Below, in pieces: positions 28,223-37,669 of a stretch of DNA of 64,000 nt; within the stretch, counting starts at the first letter, position 1; every line of letters begins with the position of its first letter. The position numbers were made by a program, and so were the translations under genes. This DNA is from Vreelandella jeotgali Hwa (GTDB lineage: Bacteria > Pseudomonadota > Gammaproteobacteria > Pseudomonadales > Halomonadaceae): the NCBI RefSeq assembly GCF_000334215.1, contig NZ_AMQY01000014.1:310001-374000 (forward strand), in the 5' to 3' direction. The notes beneath the pieces were generated by a model, which saw only the letters and a program-made list of their open reading frames with translations, did no database searches and was not told where the DNA came from.

Positions 28223-29641
28223 ATGACATTTTCGCTGCTGGGACTGGGCATTGCGCTGAGCTATGTGCTGGGCTTGATATCGATGGTCATGGCGTTGATG
28301 TCGAGCCGTACTTCCCAGGGTGCGGTAGCCTGGATTATCTCGCTGCTGACGTTTCCCTACGTGGCGGTGCCGGCCTACTGGCTGTTCGGTCGCCCGCGTT
28401 TTTACGGCTACGTTTCGGCGCGAGGGGCGCGGGACAGCGTGCTGCGTCAGGTTCTCTCGCGCTACCGTGGCAACGTTATGCCGCATTTGGCCAAACCCGA
28501 CAATGCGGATATCCGCGCCGTCGAGCAGCTGGCGATGATGCCGCTGACCCGGGGCAACCGCGCCGACTTGCTGATTGACGGCAAGGCGACGTTCGACAGC
28601 CTGTTTGCCGGCCTGGATGCGGCCCGTGAGTATATCCTGGTGCAGTTTTTCATCATCCGCGATGACACCCTGGGGCGGCAGCTGCATCAGCGGCTGATCA
28701 GCGCCGCAGAGCGCGGTGTGCGGGTCTATTTTCTTTACGACGGCATCGGCAGCCATGCCCTCAATGAGAAATATCTGCGCGAGCTCACGGCCGCCGGGGT
28801 CGCCGTCAGCGCGTTTCGTTCCTCGCGGGGGCTGCGCCATCGTTTTCAGTTGAACTTTCGCAACCACCGCAAGATCACCGTGGTCGATGGTTGTCGTGGC
28901 TGGATTGGCGGCCTCAACGTGGGCAACGAATACCTGGGGCAAAGCCGGCGCCACGGGGCATGGCGCGATACGCATCTGGCGCTGGAAGGGCCCAGCGTGC
29001 TGGGGCTTCAGGAAGCGTTCTGGGAAGACTGGCACTGGGCCACCGAAGACGTCATCACCCTGGATTGGCAGCCGGTGCCCGCCACTACGGCAGACCAGCC
29101 GGTGGTGATTGTGCCCTCCGGCCCGGCGGACGACCAGGATACCGCCAGCCTGGTGGTGCAGAACCTGATCCACAGCGCTGACGAGCGACTATGGCTGACC
29201 AGCCCGTACTTTGTGCCCGATCAGGGCGTCCAGGATGCGCTACGCCTGGCGGCCATGCGCGGCGTTGACGTTCGCGTGATGATTCCCGAGCGTCCGGATC
29301 ATCTTCTGGTGTTTCTGTCGGCGTTTGCCTTTCTGGCCGACATGATTCGTGCCGGTGTTAAAATATACCGTTATCTTCCAGGCTTTTTACATCAAAAAGT
29401 TATTCTTATCGACCACAGCGCCGCGAGTGTAGGGACGGTCAATCTGGATAATCGCTCCTTCCGGCTGAATTTTGAAATTACCGCGTTCATCCCCGGCGTT
29501 GAATTTGCCACCCAGGTGGGCCGGATGCTGGAGGAGGATTTTACCCGCTGCCGAACGGTCACTCTCGAAGAGCTGCGCCGGCAGCCGCTATGGAAAAAAG
29601 TTATCTCCCGGGCGGCGTATTTAACATCGCCCATTCAGTAA
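28223..29641 (+). CDS. cls: Cardiolipin synthase
   Basis: The 472-residue membrane enzyme condenses phosphatidylglycerol to cardiolipin. Two N-terminal membrane helices (about 3-25 and 34-54) precede two phospholipase D HKD motifs, NHRKITVVD and LHQKVILID, each followed by Gly and Asn as required. GAGGAGCTCGT precedes the ATG. Only 35 bp separate it from the intron, so the promoter is either inside the intron 3' end or upstream read-through is used. Cardiolipin supply is relevant to osmotic adaptation in halophiles. Confidence 0.95.
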   Translation: MTFSLLGLGIALSYVLGLISMVMALMSSRTSQGAVAWIISLLTFPYVAVPAYWLFGRPRFYGYVSARGARDSVLRQVLSRYRGNVMPHLAKPDNADIRAVEQLAMMPLTRGNRADLLIDGKATFDSLFAGLDAAREYILVQFFIIRDDTLGRQLHQRLISAAERGVRVYFLYDGIGSHALNEKYLRELTAAGVAVSAFRSSRGLRHRFQLNFRNHRKITVVDGCRGWIGGLNVGNEYLGQSRRHGAWRDTHLALEGPSVLGLQEAFWEDWHWATEDVITLDWQPVPATTADQPVVIVPSGPADDQDTASLVVQNLIHSADERLWLTSPYFVPDQGVQDALRLAAMRGVDVRVMIPERPDHLLVFLSAFAFLADMIRAGVKIYRYLPGFLHQKVILIDHSAASVGTVNLDNRSFRLNFEITAFIPGVEFATQVGRMLEEDFTRCRTVTLEELRRQPLWKKVISRAAYLTSPIQ

Positions 29642-29789
29642 CTCTCGTGGCAAAATGCCCGCTTTGCAGTTGCCTGATCTGCTACCGGCGCCATCGGCGA
29701 AACAAAACCGCCGGGTAGACGGAAACTGAACCATCGCGGATGCGGAACGCCATTCGCCGACAGCCAAAACCCGGCAAAAGGAGACAGGG

Positions 29790-30707
29790 GTGAACCTGGA
29801 AACCAAATGGCTGGAAGATTTTGTCACCCTCGCCAATACGCGCAGCTTCTCCAGCTCCGCGCATCAGCGTCACGTCACCCAGCCGGCCTTCAGCCGGCGC
29901 GTCCGCGCGCTGGAACAGGCCATCGGCGTTACCCTGGTCGATCGTTCTACCACGCCGGTGGGGCTCACTGCGGAAGGGCAGCTGTTTCTGGTAACAGCGC
30001 GCAACCTGGTCGAGCAGCTCAACGAGTCGCTGGGCCACCTGCGCGGGCTGTCCATTGCCAACGAGGCGCTGGATATCGTGGCCGCTCATTCGCTGGCGCT
30101 GAGCTTTTTTCCGCCGTGGATTTCGCGGCTGCAGCAGGGTCTTGGCGAGCTGCCCACGCGGCTGGTGGCGACCAACGTCGGCGATGCCATTCACGTGCTG
30201 CGCGAGGGCAAGTGCGACCTGATGCTGGCGTATTACGATCCTTTTGCCACCATGCAGCTGGATCAGAAGGTGTTTCCGTCGTTTTCCATCGGCAAGGTCA
30301 CCATGCTGCCGGTCAGCGTCCCCGACGAGCACGGCGCGCCGCGCTTTGCCCTGAGCCGCGAGGCGCCGATTCCCTATCTGGCTTACACCCAGGGCGCTTT
30401 TCTGGGTCGCAGTGTGCGCATGCTGTTGAAAAACGACCCGCTACGCCTGCGCTTGCGCACCGTGTACGAAACCGCCATGGCTGAGGGGCTCAAAAGCATG
30501 GTGCAGCAGGGCGTGGGCGTCGCCTGGATTCCCGATTTCTGTATCCGCGAAGAGCTGAAATCCGGCCGGCTGGTGCGCGCCGGCAGCGAGGTATGGGATA
30601 TTCCTCTGGAAATTCGTCTGTATCGCTGCTCGCTGGTACACAAGCCCGGGGTGGAAAAACTCTGGCGACAGATGATGGAGCTGCCGCGGGACTTTCTGCA
30701 GGCCTGA
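29790..30707 (+). CDS. LysR-family regulator, HypT-like
   Basis: The 305-residue protein has an N-terminal winged helix (ETKWLEDFVTLANTRSFSSS, HVTQPAFSRRVRALEQAIG) and a LysR effector domain. The start NLETKWLEDF and the pattern AAHSLALSFFP, DEHGAPRFAL and GVGVAWIPDFCI follow E. coli HypT (YjiE), which is activated by hypochlorite. The residues that sense oxidation cannot be confirmed by eye. The start codon is GTG with AAAAGGAGACAGG upstream. No target gene is obvious. Confidence 0.8.
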   Translation: MNLETKWLEDFVTLANTRSFSSSAHQRHVTQPAFSRRVRALEQAIGVTLVDRSTTPVGLTAEGQLFLVTARNLVEQLNESLGHLRGLSIANEALDIVAAHSLALSFFPPWISRLQQGLGELPTRLVATNVGDAIHVLREGKCDLMLAYYDPFATMQLDQKVFPSFSIGKVTMLPVSVPDEHGAPRFALSREAPIPYLAYTQGAFLGRSVRMLLKNDPLRLRLRTVYETAMAEGLKSMVQQGVGVAWIPDFCIREELKSGRLVRAGSEVWDIPLEIRLYRCSLVHKPGVEKLWRQMMELPRDFLQA

Positions 30708-30740
30708 CGCCGGCCATCCGGGGCATTTGCTGCGCGTTGG

Positions 30741-31835
30741 TCAGGCACCGTTGCCGAAATCAGCGGGCAGGCCGAGAAAGTTCTGGATAATGAAGAAGTG
30801 ATCTTCAAAAAGGCTGTCCGGCTCCAGGTCGGCCAGCGCCACCCAGCGGGCCTGGTCACCGCCTCTGACCGGCTTGATACGCGGCAGCTGCTGGTCAGGG
30901 CGCAGGGCAAAGTAAAAGGCCTCGGCCAGGGTGCGCCCGCGCCAGCTCCGGTGGGGTTCGTCAAACAGATGCTGGCCCCGCAGCGAGCCTCTGAGCACCG
31001 GGTCGGGCACCTTGAGCCGGATGCGTTCGCGCAGCTCGCGCAGGCAGGCATCCAGCAGCCGTTCGTGGGGGCTGATAAAACCGCCGGGCAGCGCATAGAG
31101 CCCCTTGCCCGGCGCGGCGGTGCGCCGAGCGAGTAGAATATGGCCGGACTGGACGACAACCGCGTTGACGGTGACAAAAATCGGCGGGTAGGGCGCATCG
31201 GCCCAGGCCCGGCGGTACTGGTCCAGCAGCCGCTGTTCCTCGATCAGCTGGTGGTAGAACGCGGTGCGGCAAAAATCGTTCAGGCGCTCCACGACGCCCG
31301 GCGGCAGGTCATGCTCGGCATTGGTGCTCAGGTAATCCGCGCCGGATGCCGGCGAGTGAAACAGGCGTTCGCGTATCCGGCTGGCCGAAATGCCTTCCAC
31401 CAGCGGCACGCTGATGGATTCCCACTGGGGGAACAGCGACAGGTAGTAGCTGGACTGGCCCCGCCCGGCACCGATCAGGCCGATACGCGGCAGACGGGCG
31501 TTGGCGTTTGCCGCCAGATCACGGACCCGGCTCTGCACATCGCGGACCCAGACGTCGTCGTTATACAGCGCGTCCAGCAGCGGGCTGATTTCCAGCCGTC
31601 GGTTGTCGCTGTCGTCGAATCCCGAGCGCAGCATGGCCTGGCGTTCGTCGAAGCGCCAGGGGTTACGCAGCGAGCGTGCCTGCCAGGCGGAACCCACCAG
31701 CACAATGACCTGGCGGGCGCGTTTCAGGGCTTCGCGCAGCACCGCCAGGTGGCCCAGATGCGGCGGCTGAAAACGACCGATAAAGACCAGGCAGTCAAAA
31801 TCAAAGTGTGTGGCAGGCGGGCGCCCACGAGGCAT
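30741..31835 (-). CDS. nadM: Bifunctional NMN adenylyltransferase / Nudix hydrolase
   Basis: The N-terminal half is a nucleotidyltransferase with GRFQPPHLGH and SASRIRERL (ISxSRIR), as in NadM-type NMN adenylyltransferases that make NAD. The C-terminal half (about 205-364) is a Nudix domain, as in the known NadM-Nudix fusions, thought to clean up damaged nucleotides. Its Nudix box reads GFISPHERLLDACLRELRER: the core RE is kept, but the second Glu of the usual EE pair is Arg and the Gly two residues on is also Arg. AAGGA lies eight bases before the ATG. It is convergent with the HypT-like gene. Confidence 0.9.
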   Translation of the reverse strand: MPRGRPPATHFDFDCLVFIGRFQPPHLGHLAVLREALKRARQVIVLVGSAWQARSLRNPWRFDERQAMLRSGFDDSDNRRLEISPLLDALYNDDVWVRDVQSRVRDLAANANARLPRIGLIGAGRGQSSYYLSLFPQWESISVPLVEGISASRIRERLFHSPASGADYLSTNAEHDLPPGVVERLNDFCRTAFYHQLIEEQRLLDQYRRAWADAPYPPIFVTVNAVVVQSGHILLARRTAAPGKGLYALPGGFISPHERLLDACLRELRERIRLKVPDPVLRGSLRGQHLFDEPHRSWRGRTLAEAFYFALRPDQQLPRIKPVRGGDQARWVALADLEPDSLFEDHFFIIQNFLGLPADFGNGA

Positions 31836-32172
31836 ATCGATGTCCTTATTCCTGTCAGTGTTGCGTGCCGTTGATGCGGGGTGCCGTCATTGGCTCGGTG
31901 CCGAGGGCTGAAGCGGCAGGTACCGCTGCACCCGGCTCATTATGTCAGCCGGGGCAGGCTCTGTAACCCGCCGCTGCCTGTGAAATAGACCCGTGTCAGG
32001 TATGCTGGCTTCGGGTACCATGCCGCTCGAATGGGAGACGCCCGGGGCAGATCCATACGGGCGCTGACGCATGGCGCTGCGGTATCGGGTTGAGCGCCAG
32101 CGGTTACCCCCGACTCGACACATTTCACCGACTCAACCCGACCGGGTCACCCCGACAACAGGGAGGCAGATA
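31836..32172. other. Divergent intergenic region nadM / yihY
   Basis: These 337 bases hold promoters for two divergent genes. I see no gene. Around 31867-31917 TGCCG recurs at 16-18-bp spacing, and near 32108-32150 CGACTC/CCCGAC recurs, but both are too weak to call repeats. I recognise no riboswitch. Confidence 0.4.
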
Positions 32173-33075
32173 ATGAAGCGGACGATGGTTTTCTGGTTCA
32201 GGGTTTTTCAGGATGCGGTCAGCGTCTGGCTGGAACGCAACGCCTTCAGCTACGCCGGCTCGCTGGCCTTTTATACGCTGTTTTCGTTGGCCCCCACGGT
32301 GATTATCGCGGTGACCGTGATTGGCGTGGTCATGGGTGAAGAAGCCGCGCAGGGCCAGATTGTGGCGCAGCTGCAGGAAACCCTGGGCCGGGGCGCCGCC
32401 CAGGCCATTCAGCAGGCCGTGGCGCAGTCGCGCATTGAAGAGGCGGGTATTCTGCCCACGCTGCTCGGGGTGGGAACGCTGATGATCGGTGCTACCACGG
32501 TGTTTGCGCAGATGCAGTTTTCCCTGAACACCATCTGGGGCGTTACGGCCAAACCCTCTACCAATAGCCTCTTTGTTTTCCTGAAAAATCGCCTGCTGTC
32601 GCTGACCGTGGTGCTGTCGATCGGCTTTATTCTGCTGGTATCGCTGGCGTTGGGAATTATCGTCGGCAACATGCTGCGCGCCGCCAGTGACCTCTTGCCG
32701 TATACCGTGGTGCTGACCCAGGGGGCCGAGTCGCTGGTATCGCTGGCGGTTGTCGTGCTGCTGTTCGCCACGATTTTCAAGGTATTGCCCGACGTGGTGC
32801 TGGCGTGGAAGGACGTGCTGATTGGGGCAGTCGTCACGGCAGTACTGTTCACCCTGGGGCGTAGCGTGATTGCGCTGTATCTGGCGTATACGGCTACCGC
32901 TTCTACCTACGGCGCCGCGGGGTCGGTGGTGATGATTTTGCTGTGGGTGTACTACTCGTCGCTTATTCTCCTGTTTGGTGCCTCCTTCACCCGCTCGCTG
33001 CTGCTGCGCCGCGGGGGCAAGCTGGTGCCGCGCAACAGCGCCGTGCTGGTCAAGCGCGAGCTGGTGCAGGAGTAG
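32173..33075 (+). CDS. YihY/RBN-family inner-membrane protein
   Basis: The 300-residue protein has about six membrane helices and the family's motifs: RNAFSYAGSLAFYTLFSLAPT near the N-terminus, TTVFAQMQFSLNTIWGV, and YGAAGSVVMILLWVYYSSLI. The family was once named ribonuclease BN by mistake; the true function is unknown, possibly transport or envelope related. I chose the ATG behind GGGAGGCAGATA; a longer frame upstream lacks support. Confidence 0.88.
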   Translation: MKRTMVFWFRVFQDAVSVWLERNAFSYAGSLAFYTLFSLAPTVIIAVTVIGVVMGEEAAQGQIVAQLQETLGRGAAQAIQQAVAQSRIEEAGILPTLLGVGTLMIGATTVFAQMQFSLNTIWGVTAKPSTNSLFVFLKNRLLSLTVVLSIGFILLVSLALGIIVGNMLRAASDLLPYTVVLTQGAESLVSLAVVVLLFATIFKVLPDVVLAWKDVLIGAVVTAVLFTLGRSVIALYLAYTATASTYGAAGSVVMILLWVYYSSLILLFGASFTRSLLLRRGGKLVPRNSAVLVKRELVQE

Positions 33076-33148
33076 GTAGTCAGGAAGAGACAGAATTCCA
33101 GCAAGGCGAAGTCCGGGCCGGCGCAGACGTTAACAGGAGTTTGCCATC

Positions 33149-33418
33149 ATGATGTGTTACACAACGACAGTCAGCGGCACCGTGCAGGGGGTGGGCTTTC
33201 GTCAGGCGACCCGCCGGCAGGCACGGTGGCTGGGCCTTGTCGGCCACGCCCTGAACCTGGCCGACGGCCGCGTAGAGGTGCGGATGTGCGGCCGCCGCGA
33301 CGCTCTGGCCGAGCTGGAATCCTGGCTCTGGCAGGGGCCGCCGGCGGCGCAGGTCACCGATGTGTCGCCGGTGGTCGGCGACAGCGAGCCGGCGCCGGAC
33401 GACTTCACGACTGGCTGA
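33149..33418 (+). CDS. acyP: Acylphosphatase
   Basis: The 89-residue enzyme hydrolyses acyl phosphates. The signature GTVQGVGFR supplies catalytic Arg18 and the phosphate loop, and ALNLADGRVEV supplies the conserved Asn36. AACAGGAGTTTGCC precedes two consecutive ATG codons. It overlaps the end of the convergent dehydrogenase gene by 14 bp. Confidence 0.93.
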   Translation: MMCYTTTVSGTVQGVGFRQATRRQARWLGLVGHALNLADGRVEVRMCGRRDALAELESWLWQGPPAAQVTDVSPVVGDSEPAPDDFTTG

Positions 33419-34355
33419 CCGACGGCGCCGAGTCGATCAGGTTCTCGGCGGTCAGTGCCACCACCTTTTGCCGCGCCTCCGGGGTAATCCAGGCGTTGTG
33501 CGGCGTGACGATGAGGTTGAGCGGTTCCTTCAGCGCATCCAGCAGCGCGTGGCCGTCCCGGGGCGGTTCCAGCGGCAGGGTGTCGACGCCGAGGCCGCCG
33601 AGCCGGCCGTCGCGAAGCGCTTCGAGAGCCGCCTGCTCGTCGATGATGCCGCCCCGGGCGCAGTTGATCAGCAACAGCGAGGAGCGGGTTCGCGTCAGGG
33701 CGTCGCGACCAATCAGGTGGCGAGTCGCTTCGGTCAGCGGGCAGTGCAGGCTGAGTACGTCGGCGTCGGGCAGCAGCGTATCCAGTGTCGGGCGCTCATC
33801 GCCGGCCTCGTTGCCCGGGCGAGCGGCAAAGCTGACGTGCATGCCCAGGGCTCGGGCCAGCTGCGCCACGGCGTTGCCAAGCTCTCCCTGACCGACGATG
33901 ACCAGATGCTTGCCGTTCAGTTCCAGCGTGGGGTGATCCTGCAGGCAGAAAAAGTCGCTTTGCTGCCACTGGCCGCTTTGCACGTCGTGCTGATAGCGGG
34001 GCAGGCGGTTGGCCAGCGAAAGCATCAGCATCAGGGTATGCTGGGAGACGCTGCGGGTGCCGTAGCCGGTGACGTTTTTCACCGTGATGCCCTGAGCCTT
34101 GCAGGCTTCCGTCGCGATATTGTTGAGCCCGGTCGCCAGTACGCAGATTCGCTTCAAACGCGGCAGGGCGGCGAGGGCATCGGCATCCAGCACCACCTTG
34201 TTGACGATGGCGATATCGGCCTCGGCCAGTCGCTCCCGGGCCTGATGGGCGCTGCTGGCGGGATAAACGGTCAGCTGGTCGACGCGTTCGCGCAGCGGGG
34301 TCAAGTCGACGCCCGGCCCGAGGCTGTCGGCATCCAGCATAACGGCATGAGTCAT
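33405..34355 (-). CDS. D-2-hydroxyacid dehydrogenase (glycerate/hydroxypyruvate reductase-like)
   Basis: The 316-residue NAD-dependent dehydrogenase has the nucleotide site IVGQGELGNAVAQLA, the catalytic Arg in NCARGG, the Glu in DTLPLEPP and the His in TPHNAWITPEAR. Similarity to HprA/glycerate dehydrogenase (GTRSVSQHTLML, VLATGLNNI) suggests reduction of hydroxypyruvate or glyoxylate, but the substrate range of this family is broad. The ATG follows GGAGGAACACC. It is divergent from aspS. Confidence 0.88.
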   Translation of the reverse strand: MTHAVMLDADSLGPGVDLTPLRERVDQLTVYPASSAHQARERLAEADIAIVNKVVLDADALAALPRLKRICVLATGLNNIATEACKAQGITVKNVTGYGTRSVSQHTLMLMLSLANRLPRYQHDVQSGQWQQSDFFCLQDHPTLELNGKHLVIVGQGELGNAVAQLARALGMHVSFAARPGNEAGDERPTLDTLLPDADVLSLHCPLTEATRHLIGRDALTRTRSSLLLINCARGGIIDEQAALEALRDGRLGGLGVDTLPLEPPRDGHALLDALKEPLNLIVTPHNAWITPEARQKVVALTAENLIDSAPSVSQS

Positions 34356-34428
34356 GGTGTTCCTCCGATTGGTGACGTCAGCGGGCATTTTGCCTCGGTG
34401 GCCTTGCCCGCCCAGGGTAACAAAAGGG

Positions 34429-34434
34429 TATAAT
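34429..34434 (+). promoter_or_regulatory. Probable -10 element of aspS
   Basis: A perfect TATAAT preceded by AAAAGGG lies 135 bp before aspS. The best -35 match, TTGCCC at 34404, is 19 bp upstream, slightly too far, so the -35 assignment is weak. Confidence 0.5.
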
Positions 34435-34568
34435 AGCCGCTTTCAACACCACGCTGAACCGCCTGCCCGGCCCGCCAGCGTGGAAAACGGCACCGTAGTA
34501 GTGCCCGTGGACGACACTCCGATTGCCACAAACCTCTTTACTTGCCACGCAACACAACAGGATTTGAC

Positions 34569-36353
34569 ATGCGCAGCCATTATTGCGGCCAGCTGAACGA
34601 AACATTGGTAGACCAAACGGTGACGGTTTGCGGGTGGGTTCATCGCCGCCGTGATCACGGCGGGGTGATCTTTCTGGATATGCGTGACCGCGACGGCATC
34701 GCCCAGTTCGTGGTCGATCCGGATACCGCCGAGGCGTTTGCCAATGCCGACCGTTCGCGCAATGAATACGTGCTGCGCATTACCGGTAGCGTACGTCTGC
34801 GGCCGGAAGGCACGCAAAACCCGGATATGCCCACCGGCATGATCGAGGTTTTGAGTCAGGAAGTGGAAATTCTCAACGCCGCCGCCACGCCGCCGTTCCA
34901 GCTGGATGATCACGGCAAGGTAGGCGAAGAAGTGCGCCTCAAGCACCGCTACATGGACCTGCGCCGTCCGGACATGATCGACCGGCTGCGTCTGCGCTCG
35001 CGGATTTCCCATAGCGTGCGCGCCTTTCTCGAACAGCAGGGCTTTCTCGACATCGAAACCCCGGTGCTGACCCGGGCCACGCCGGAAGGCGCGCGGGACT
35101 ATCTGGTGCCCAGCCGCACGCATCCGGGCGAATTCTTTGCGCTGCCCCAGTCGCCGCAGCTGTTCAAGCAGCTGCTGATGGTCTCGGGCCTCGATCGCTA
35201 TTACCAGATTGCCAAGTGCTTCCGCGATGAAGACCTCCGCGCCGACCGCCAGCCCGAGTTTACCCAGATCGATATCGAGGCCTCGTTTATCGAGGAGAGC
35301 GATATCATGGGCATTACCGAGTCGATGATTCGCCAGCTGTTTGACGAGGTGCTGAACGTCTCGCTGCCCGAATTTCCGCGCATGACCTGGCATGACGCCA
35401 TGCGCCGCTTCGGCTCGGACAAGCCCGACCTGCGTATTCCGCTGGAGCTTGTTGACGTTGACGACCTGATGAAGGACGTCAACTTCAAGGTATTCTCCGG
35501 CCCCGCCAATGCCGACGACGGCCGCGTGGCGGCGCTCAAGGTGCCGGGCGGCGCCTCGCTGTCGCGCAAGGCCATCGACGAGTACACCGACTTCGTGGGC
35601 ATCTACGGCGCGAAAGGGCTGGCGTGGATCAAGGTCAACGAGCGCGCCAAGGGCATCGAGGGGCTGCAGTCGCCCATCGTCAAGTTCATGGACGGCATCA
35701 TTGACGACCTGCTCGACCGCCTGGACGCCCGGGACGGCGACATCATCTTCTTTGGCGCCGACAAGGCCGAGACCGTCAACGAGGCCATCGGCGCGCTGCG
35801 CGTACGTCTGGGCGCCGACCTTGAACTATACAACCAGGACTGGGCGCCACTCTGGGTCGTGGACTTCCCCATGTTCGAGACCGACGACAAGGGCCGGCTC
35901 AGTCCGCTCCACCATCCGTTTACCGCGCCGGCCTGCACGCCCGACGAGTTCAGGCACGATCCGGCCAACGCGCTGTCCCGCGCGTACGACATGGTGCTCA
36001 ACGGTACCGAGCTGGGCGGTGGTTCCATCCGTATTCACGACTGGCAGATGCAGAGCACGGTGCTGGAGATCCTCGGCATCGGTGAAGCGGAAGCCCGGGA
36101 AAAGTTCGGCTTCCTGCTCGACGCGCTGCAGTACGGCGCGCCGCCCCACGGCGGCCTGGCCTTCGGCCTGGATCGTCTGGTGATGCTGATGACCGGCGCC
36201 AACACGATCCGCGAAGTCATTGCTTTCCCCAAAACCCAGAGCGCGGCCTGCCTGATGACCGATGCTCCGGGCGAGGTCACCGCTGAACAGCTCAAGGACC
36301 TCAACATCCGCCTGCGGCAAAAGGCCAAAAAGGCCGAAGACAGCAGCGAATAG
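34569..36353 (+). CDS. aspS: Aspartyl-tRNA synthetase
   Basis: The 594-residue class II synthetase has an N-terminal OB-fold ([20 protein letters not shown]), motif 2 ([17 protein letters not shown]), the GAD insertion typical of bacterial AspRS, and motif 3 ([13 protein letters not shown]). Size and order match the bacterial type. I cannot tell whether it is discriminating or also charges tRNA-Asn. The start ATG follows AACAGGATTTGAC. It leads the aspS-ruvCAB group. Confidence 0.98.
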   Translation: MRSHYCGQLNETLVDQTVTVCGWVHRRRDHGGVIFLDMRDRDGIAQFVVDPDTAEAFANADRSRNEYVLRITGSVRLRPEGTQNPDMPTGMIEVLSQEVEILNAAATPPFQLDDHGKVGEEVRLKHRYMDLRRPDMIDRLRLRSRISHSVRAFLEQQGFLDIETPVLTRATPEGARDYLVPSRTHPGEFFALPQSPQLFKQLLMVSGLDRYYQIAKCFRDEDLRADRQPEFTQIDIEASFIEESDIMGITESMIRQLFDEVLNVSLPEFPRMTWHDAMRRFGSDKPDLRIPLELVDVDDLMKDVNFKVFSGPANADDGRVAALKVPGGASLSRKAIDEYTDFVGIYGAKGLAWIKVNERAKGIEGLQSPIVKFMDGIIDDLLDRLDARDGDIIFFGADKAETVNEAIGALRVRLGADLELYNQDWAPLWVVDFPMFETDDKGRLSPLHHPFTAPACTPDEFRHDPANALSRAYDMVLNGTELGGGSIRIHDWQMQSTVLEILGIGEAEAREKFGFLLDALQYGAPPHGGLAFGLDRLVMLMTGANTIREVIAFPKTQSAACLMTDAPGEVTAEQLKDLNIRLRQKAKKAEDSSE

Positions 36354-36381
36354 CCGCGCCGGGCGCGTGACTGACGTAACC

Positions 36382-36412
36382 GCACCGGCGCCCCTCAGGT
36401 GTCGGTGCTTTT
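36382..36412 (+). terminator. Weak terminator between aspS and ruvC
   Basis: GCACCGGC pairs with GTCGGTGC (one G-U) around an 11-base loop and is followed by TTTTG. It may reduce read-through from aspS into ruvC. Confidence 0.5.
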
Positions 36413-36440
36413 GTGTAAACGCCGAAGCGCAGCGGGGAAC

Positions 36441-36995
36441 ATGGCCATGTCGCAGCGCCCACCAGCGGCGACGCGGATTCTGGGGGTCGACCCGGGCTCG
36501 CGGATTACCGGCTACGGCGTGATCGATGTGGTCAGCGGCAAACCGCGCTACGTGGCCAGCGGCTGTATTCGTACCGGCGACGGCGAGCTGGAGCAGCGCC
36601 TGGCGCGCATTTATGCCTGCCTGGCCGATATTGCCGGCGAATACCGCCCCGACCGGGCCGCCATCGAGCGGGTGTTTCTGGCCAAAAACCCCGACTCCGC
36701 GCTGAAGCTGGGGCAGGCTCGGGGAGCAGCGCTGGTGAGCCTGGCCAACCAGGGGCTGAACGTGGCCGAATACGCCGCGCGCCAGGTCAAGCAGGCGGTG
36801 ACCGGTCAGGGCAGCGCGGACAAGGCTCGTATACAGCAGATGGTCGCCGTTTTGCTGCATCTGTCCGCCACGCCCCAGGAAGACGCCGCCGACGCCCTGG
36901 GCATTGCGCTGACTCACGCCTACGCCCAAAGCGGCCTGCTGCCCGGCACCGGCGGCCGGCGTGGCCGACGCGGCGGCGGGCGCTGGCGGCTGTGA
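36441..36995 (+). CDS. ruvC: Crossover junction endodeoxyribonuclease RuvC
   Basis: RuvC resolves Holliday junctions by paired nicks. The 184-residue protein has the acidic active-site motifs ILGVDPGSRITGYG, AIERVF and EDAADALGIAL. The tail is Gly/Arg-rich (GRRGRRGGGRW), about ten residues longer than in E. coli, perhaps an added DNA contact. The start at the ATG behind GGGGAAC gives MAMSQRPPAA; the second ATG two codons on is equally possible. The usual yebC gene between aspS and ruvC is absent. Confidence 0.95.
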   Translation: MAMSQRPPAATRILGVDPGSRITGYGVIDVVSGKPRYVASGCIRTGDGELEQRLARIYACLADIAGEYRPDRAAIERVFLAKNPDSALKLGQARGAALVSLANQGLNVAEYAARQVKQAVTGQGSADKARIQQMVAVLLHLSATPQEDAADALGIALTHAYAQSGLLPGTGGRRGRRGGGRWRL

Positions 36996-37056
36996 ATAAT
37001 CCCCGCGCGAGTCCGCTGCCGCGGCGCCGCCGGATAACCACAACAGGAAGGATGCC

Positions 37057-37656
37057 ATGATCGGGCGTTTAAACGGACAGCTACAGGAAAAGCAGCCGCC
37101 CTGGCTGCTGCTTGACGTCCAGGGCGTCGGCTATGAGGTAGAAGCCTCGATGACCACACTGGTTGCGCTGCCGGCTGTTGGCGAAACCGCGATGCTGTAT
37201 ACGCACCTGACCGTGCGCGACGATGCCCATCTGCTTTACGGTTTTGTCCGCGAGCGCGAGCGGGCGCTGTTTCGCGCGCTGATCAGGGTCAACGGTGTGG
37301 GGCCCAAACTGGCGTTGGCGATACTGTCGGGCATGGACGAAGATGCCTTTATGGGCTGCGTCCACGATGATGACAGTAAAGCCCTGACCCGGCTGCCGGG
37401 GGTGGGCAGGAAAACCGCCGAGCGGCTGGTCATCGAAATGCGCGACCGTTTCCCCGAGTGGCAGCATCGCGACGCGCCGCTGCCGCTGGAAAGTGCCACC
37501 GGTCCCGTCCGGGATAATACCGCCGAGGCCGAAGCGGCGCTGACCAGCCTGGGCTACAAGCCTGCCGAGGCGACGAAGATGCTGGCCGATCTGGACCCGA
37601 CCGATACCACGGAGTCGCTGATCAAGGCAGCGTTGACCCGGCGTATGGGCCGCTAG
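37057..37656 (+). CDS. ruvA: Holliday junction branch migration protein RuvA
   Basis: RuvA tetramers bind the junction and load RuvB. The 199-residue protein has the N-terminal OB-fold (MIGRLNGQLQEK), two helix-hairpin-helix motifs (RVNGVGPKLALAIL, RLPGVGRKTAERLVIEM) and the C-terminal domain that touches RuvB (LTSLGYKPAEATKML). It follows ruvC by 61 bp. Confidence 0.97.
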   Translation: MIGRLNGQLQEKQPPWLLLDVQGVGYEVEASMTTLVALPAVGETAMLYTHLTVRDDAHLLYGFVRERERALFRALIRVNGVGPKLALAILSGMDEDAFMGCVHDDDSKALTRLPGVGRKTAERLVIEMRDRFPEWQHRDAPLPLESATGPVRDNTAEAEAALTSLGYKPAEATKMLADLDPTDTTESLIKAALTRRMGR

Positions 37657-37669
37657 CGTAGGGGAATGC

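Noticed and set aside
29338-29380. Shared ATACCGTTATCTT string between cls and the nei-fumarase gap as a regulatory repeat
   Set aside because: Only 13 bases are shared, one copy is inside coding sequence, and no third copy was noticed.
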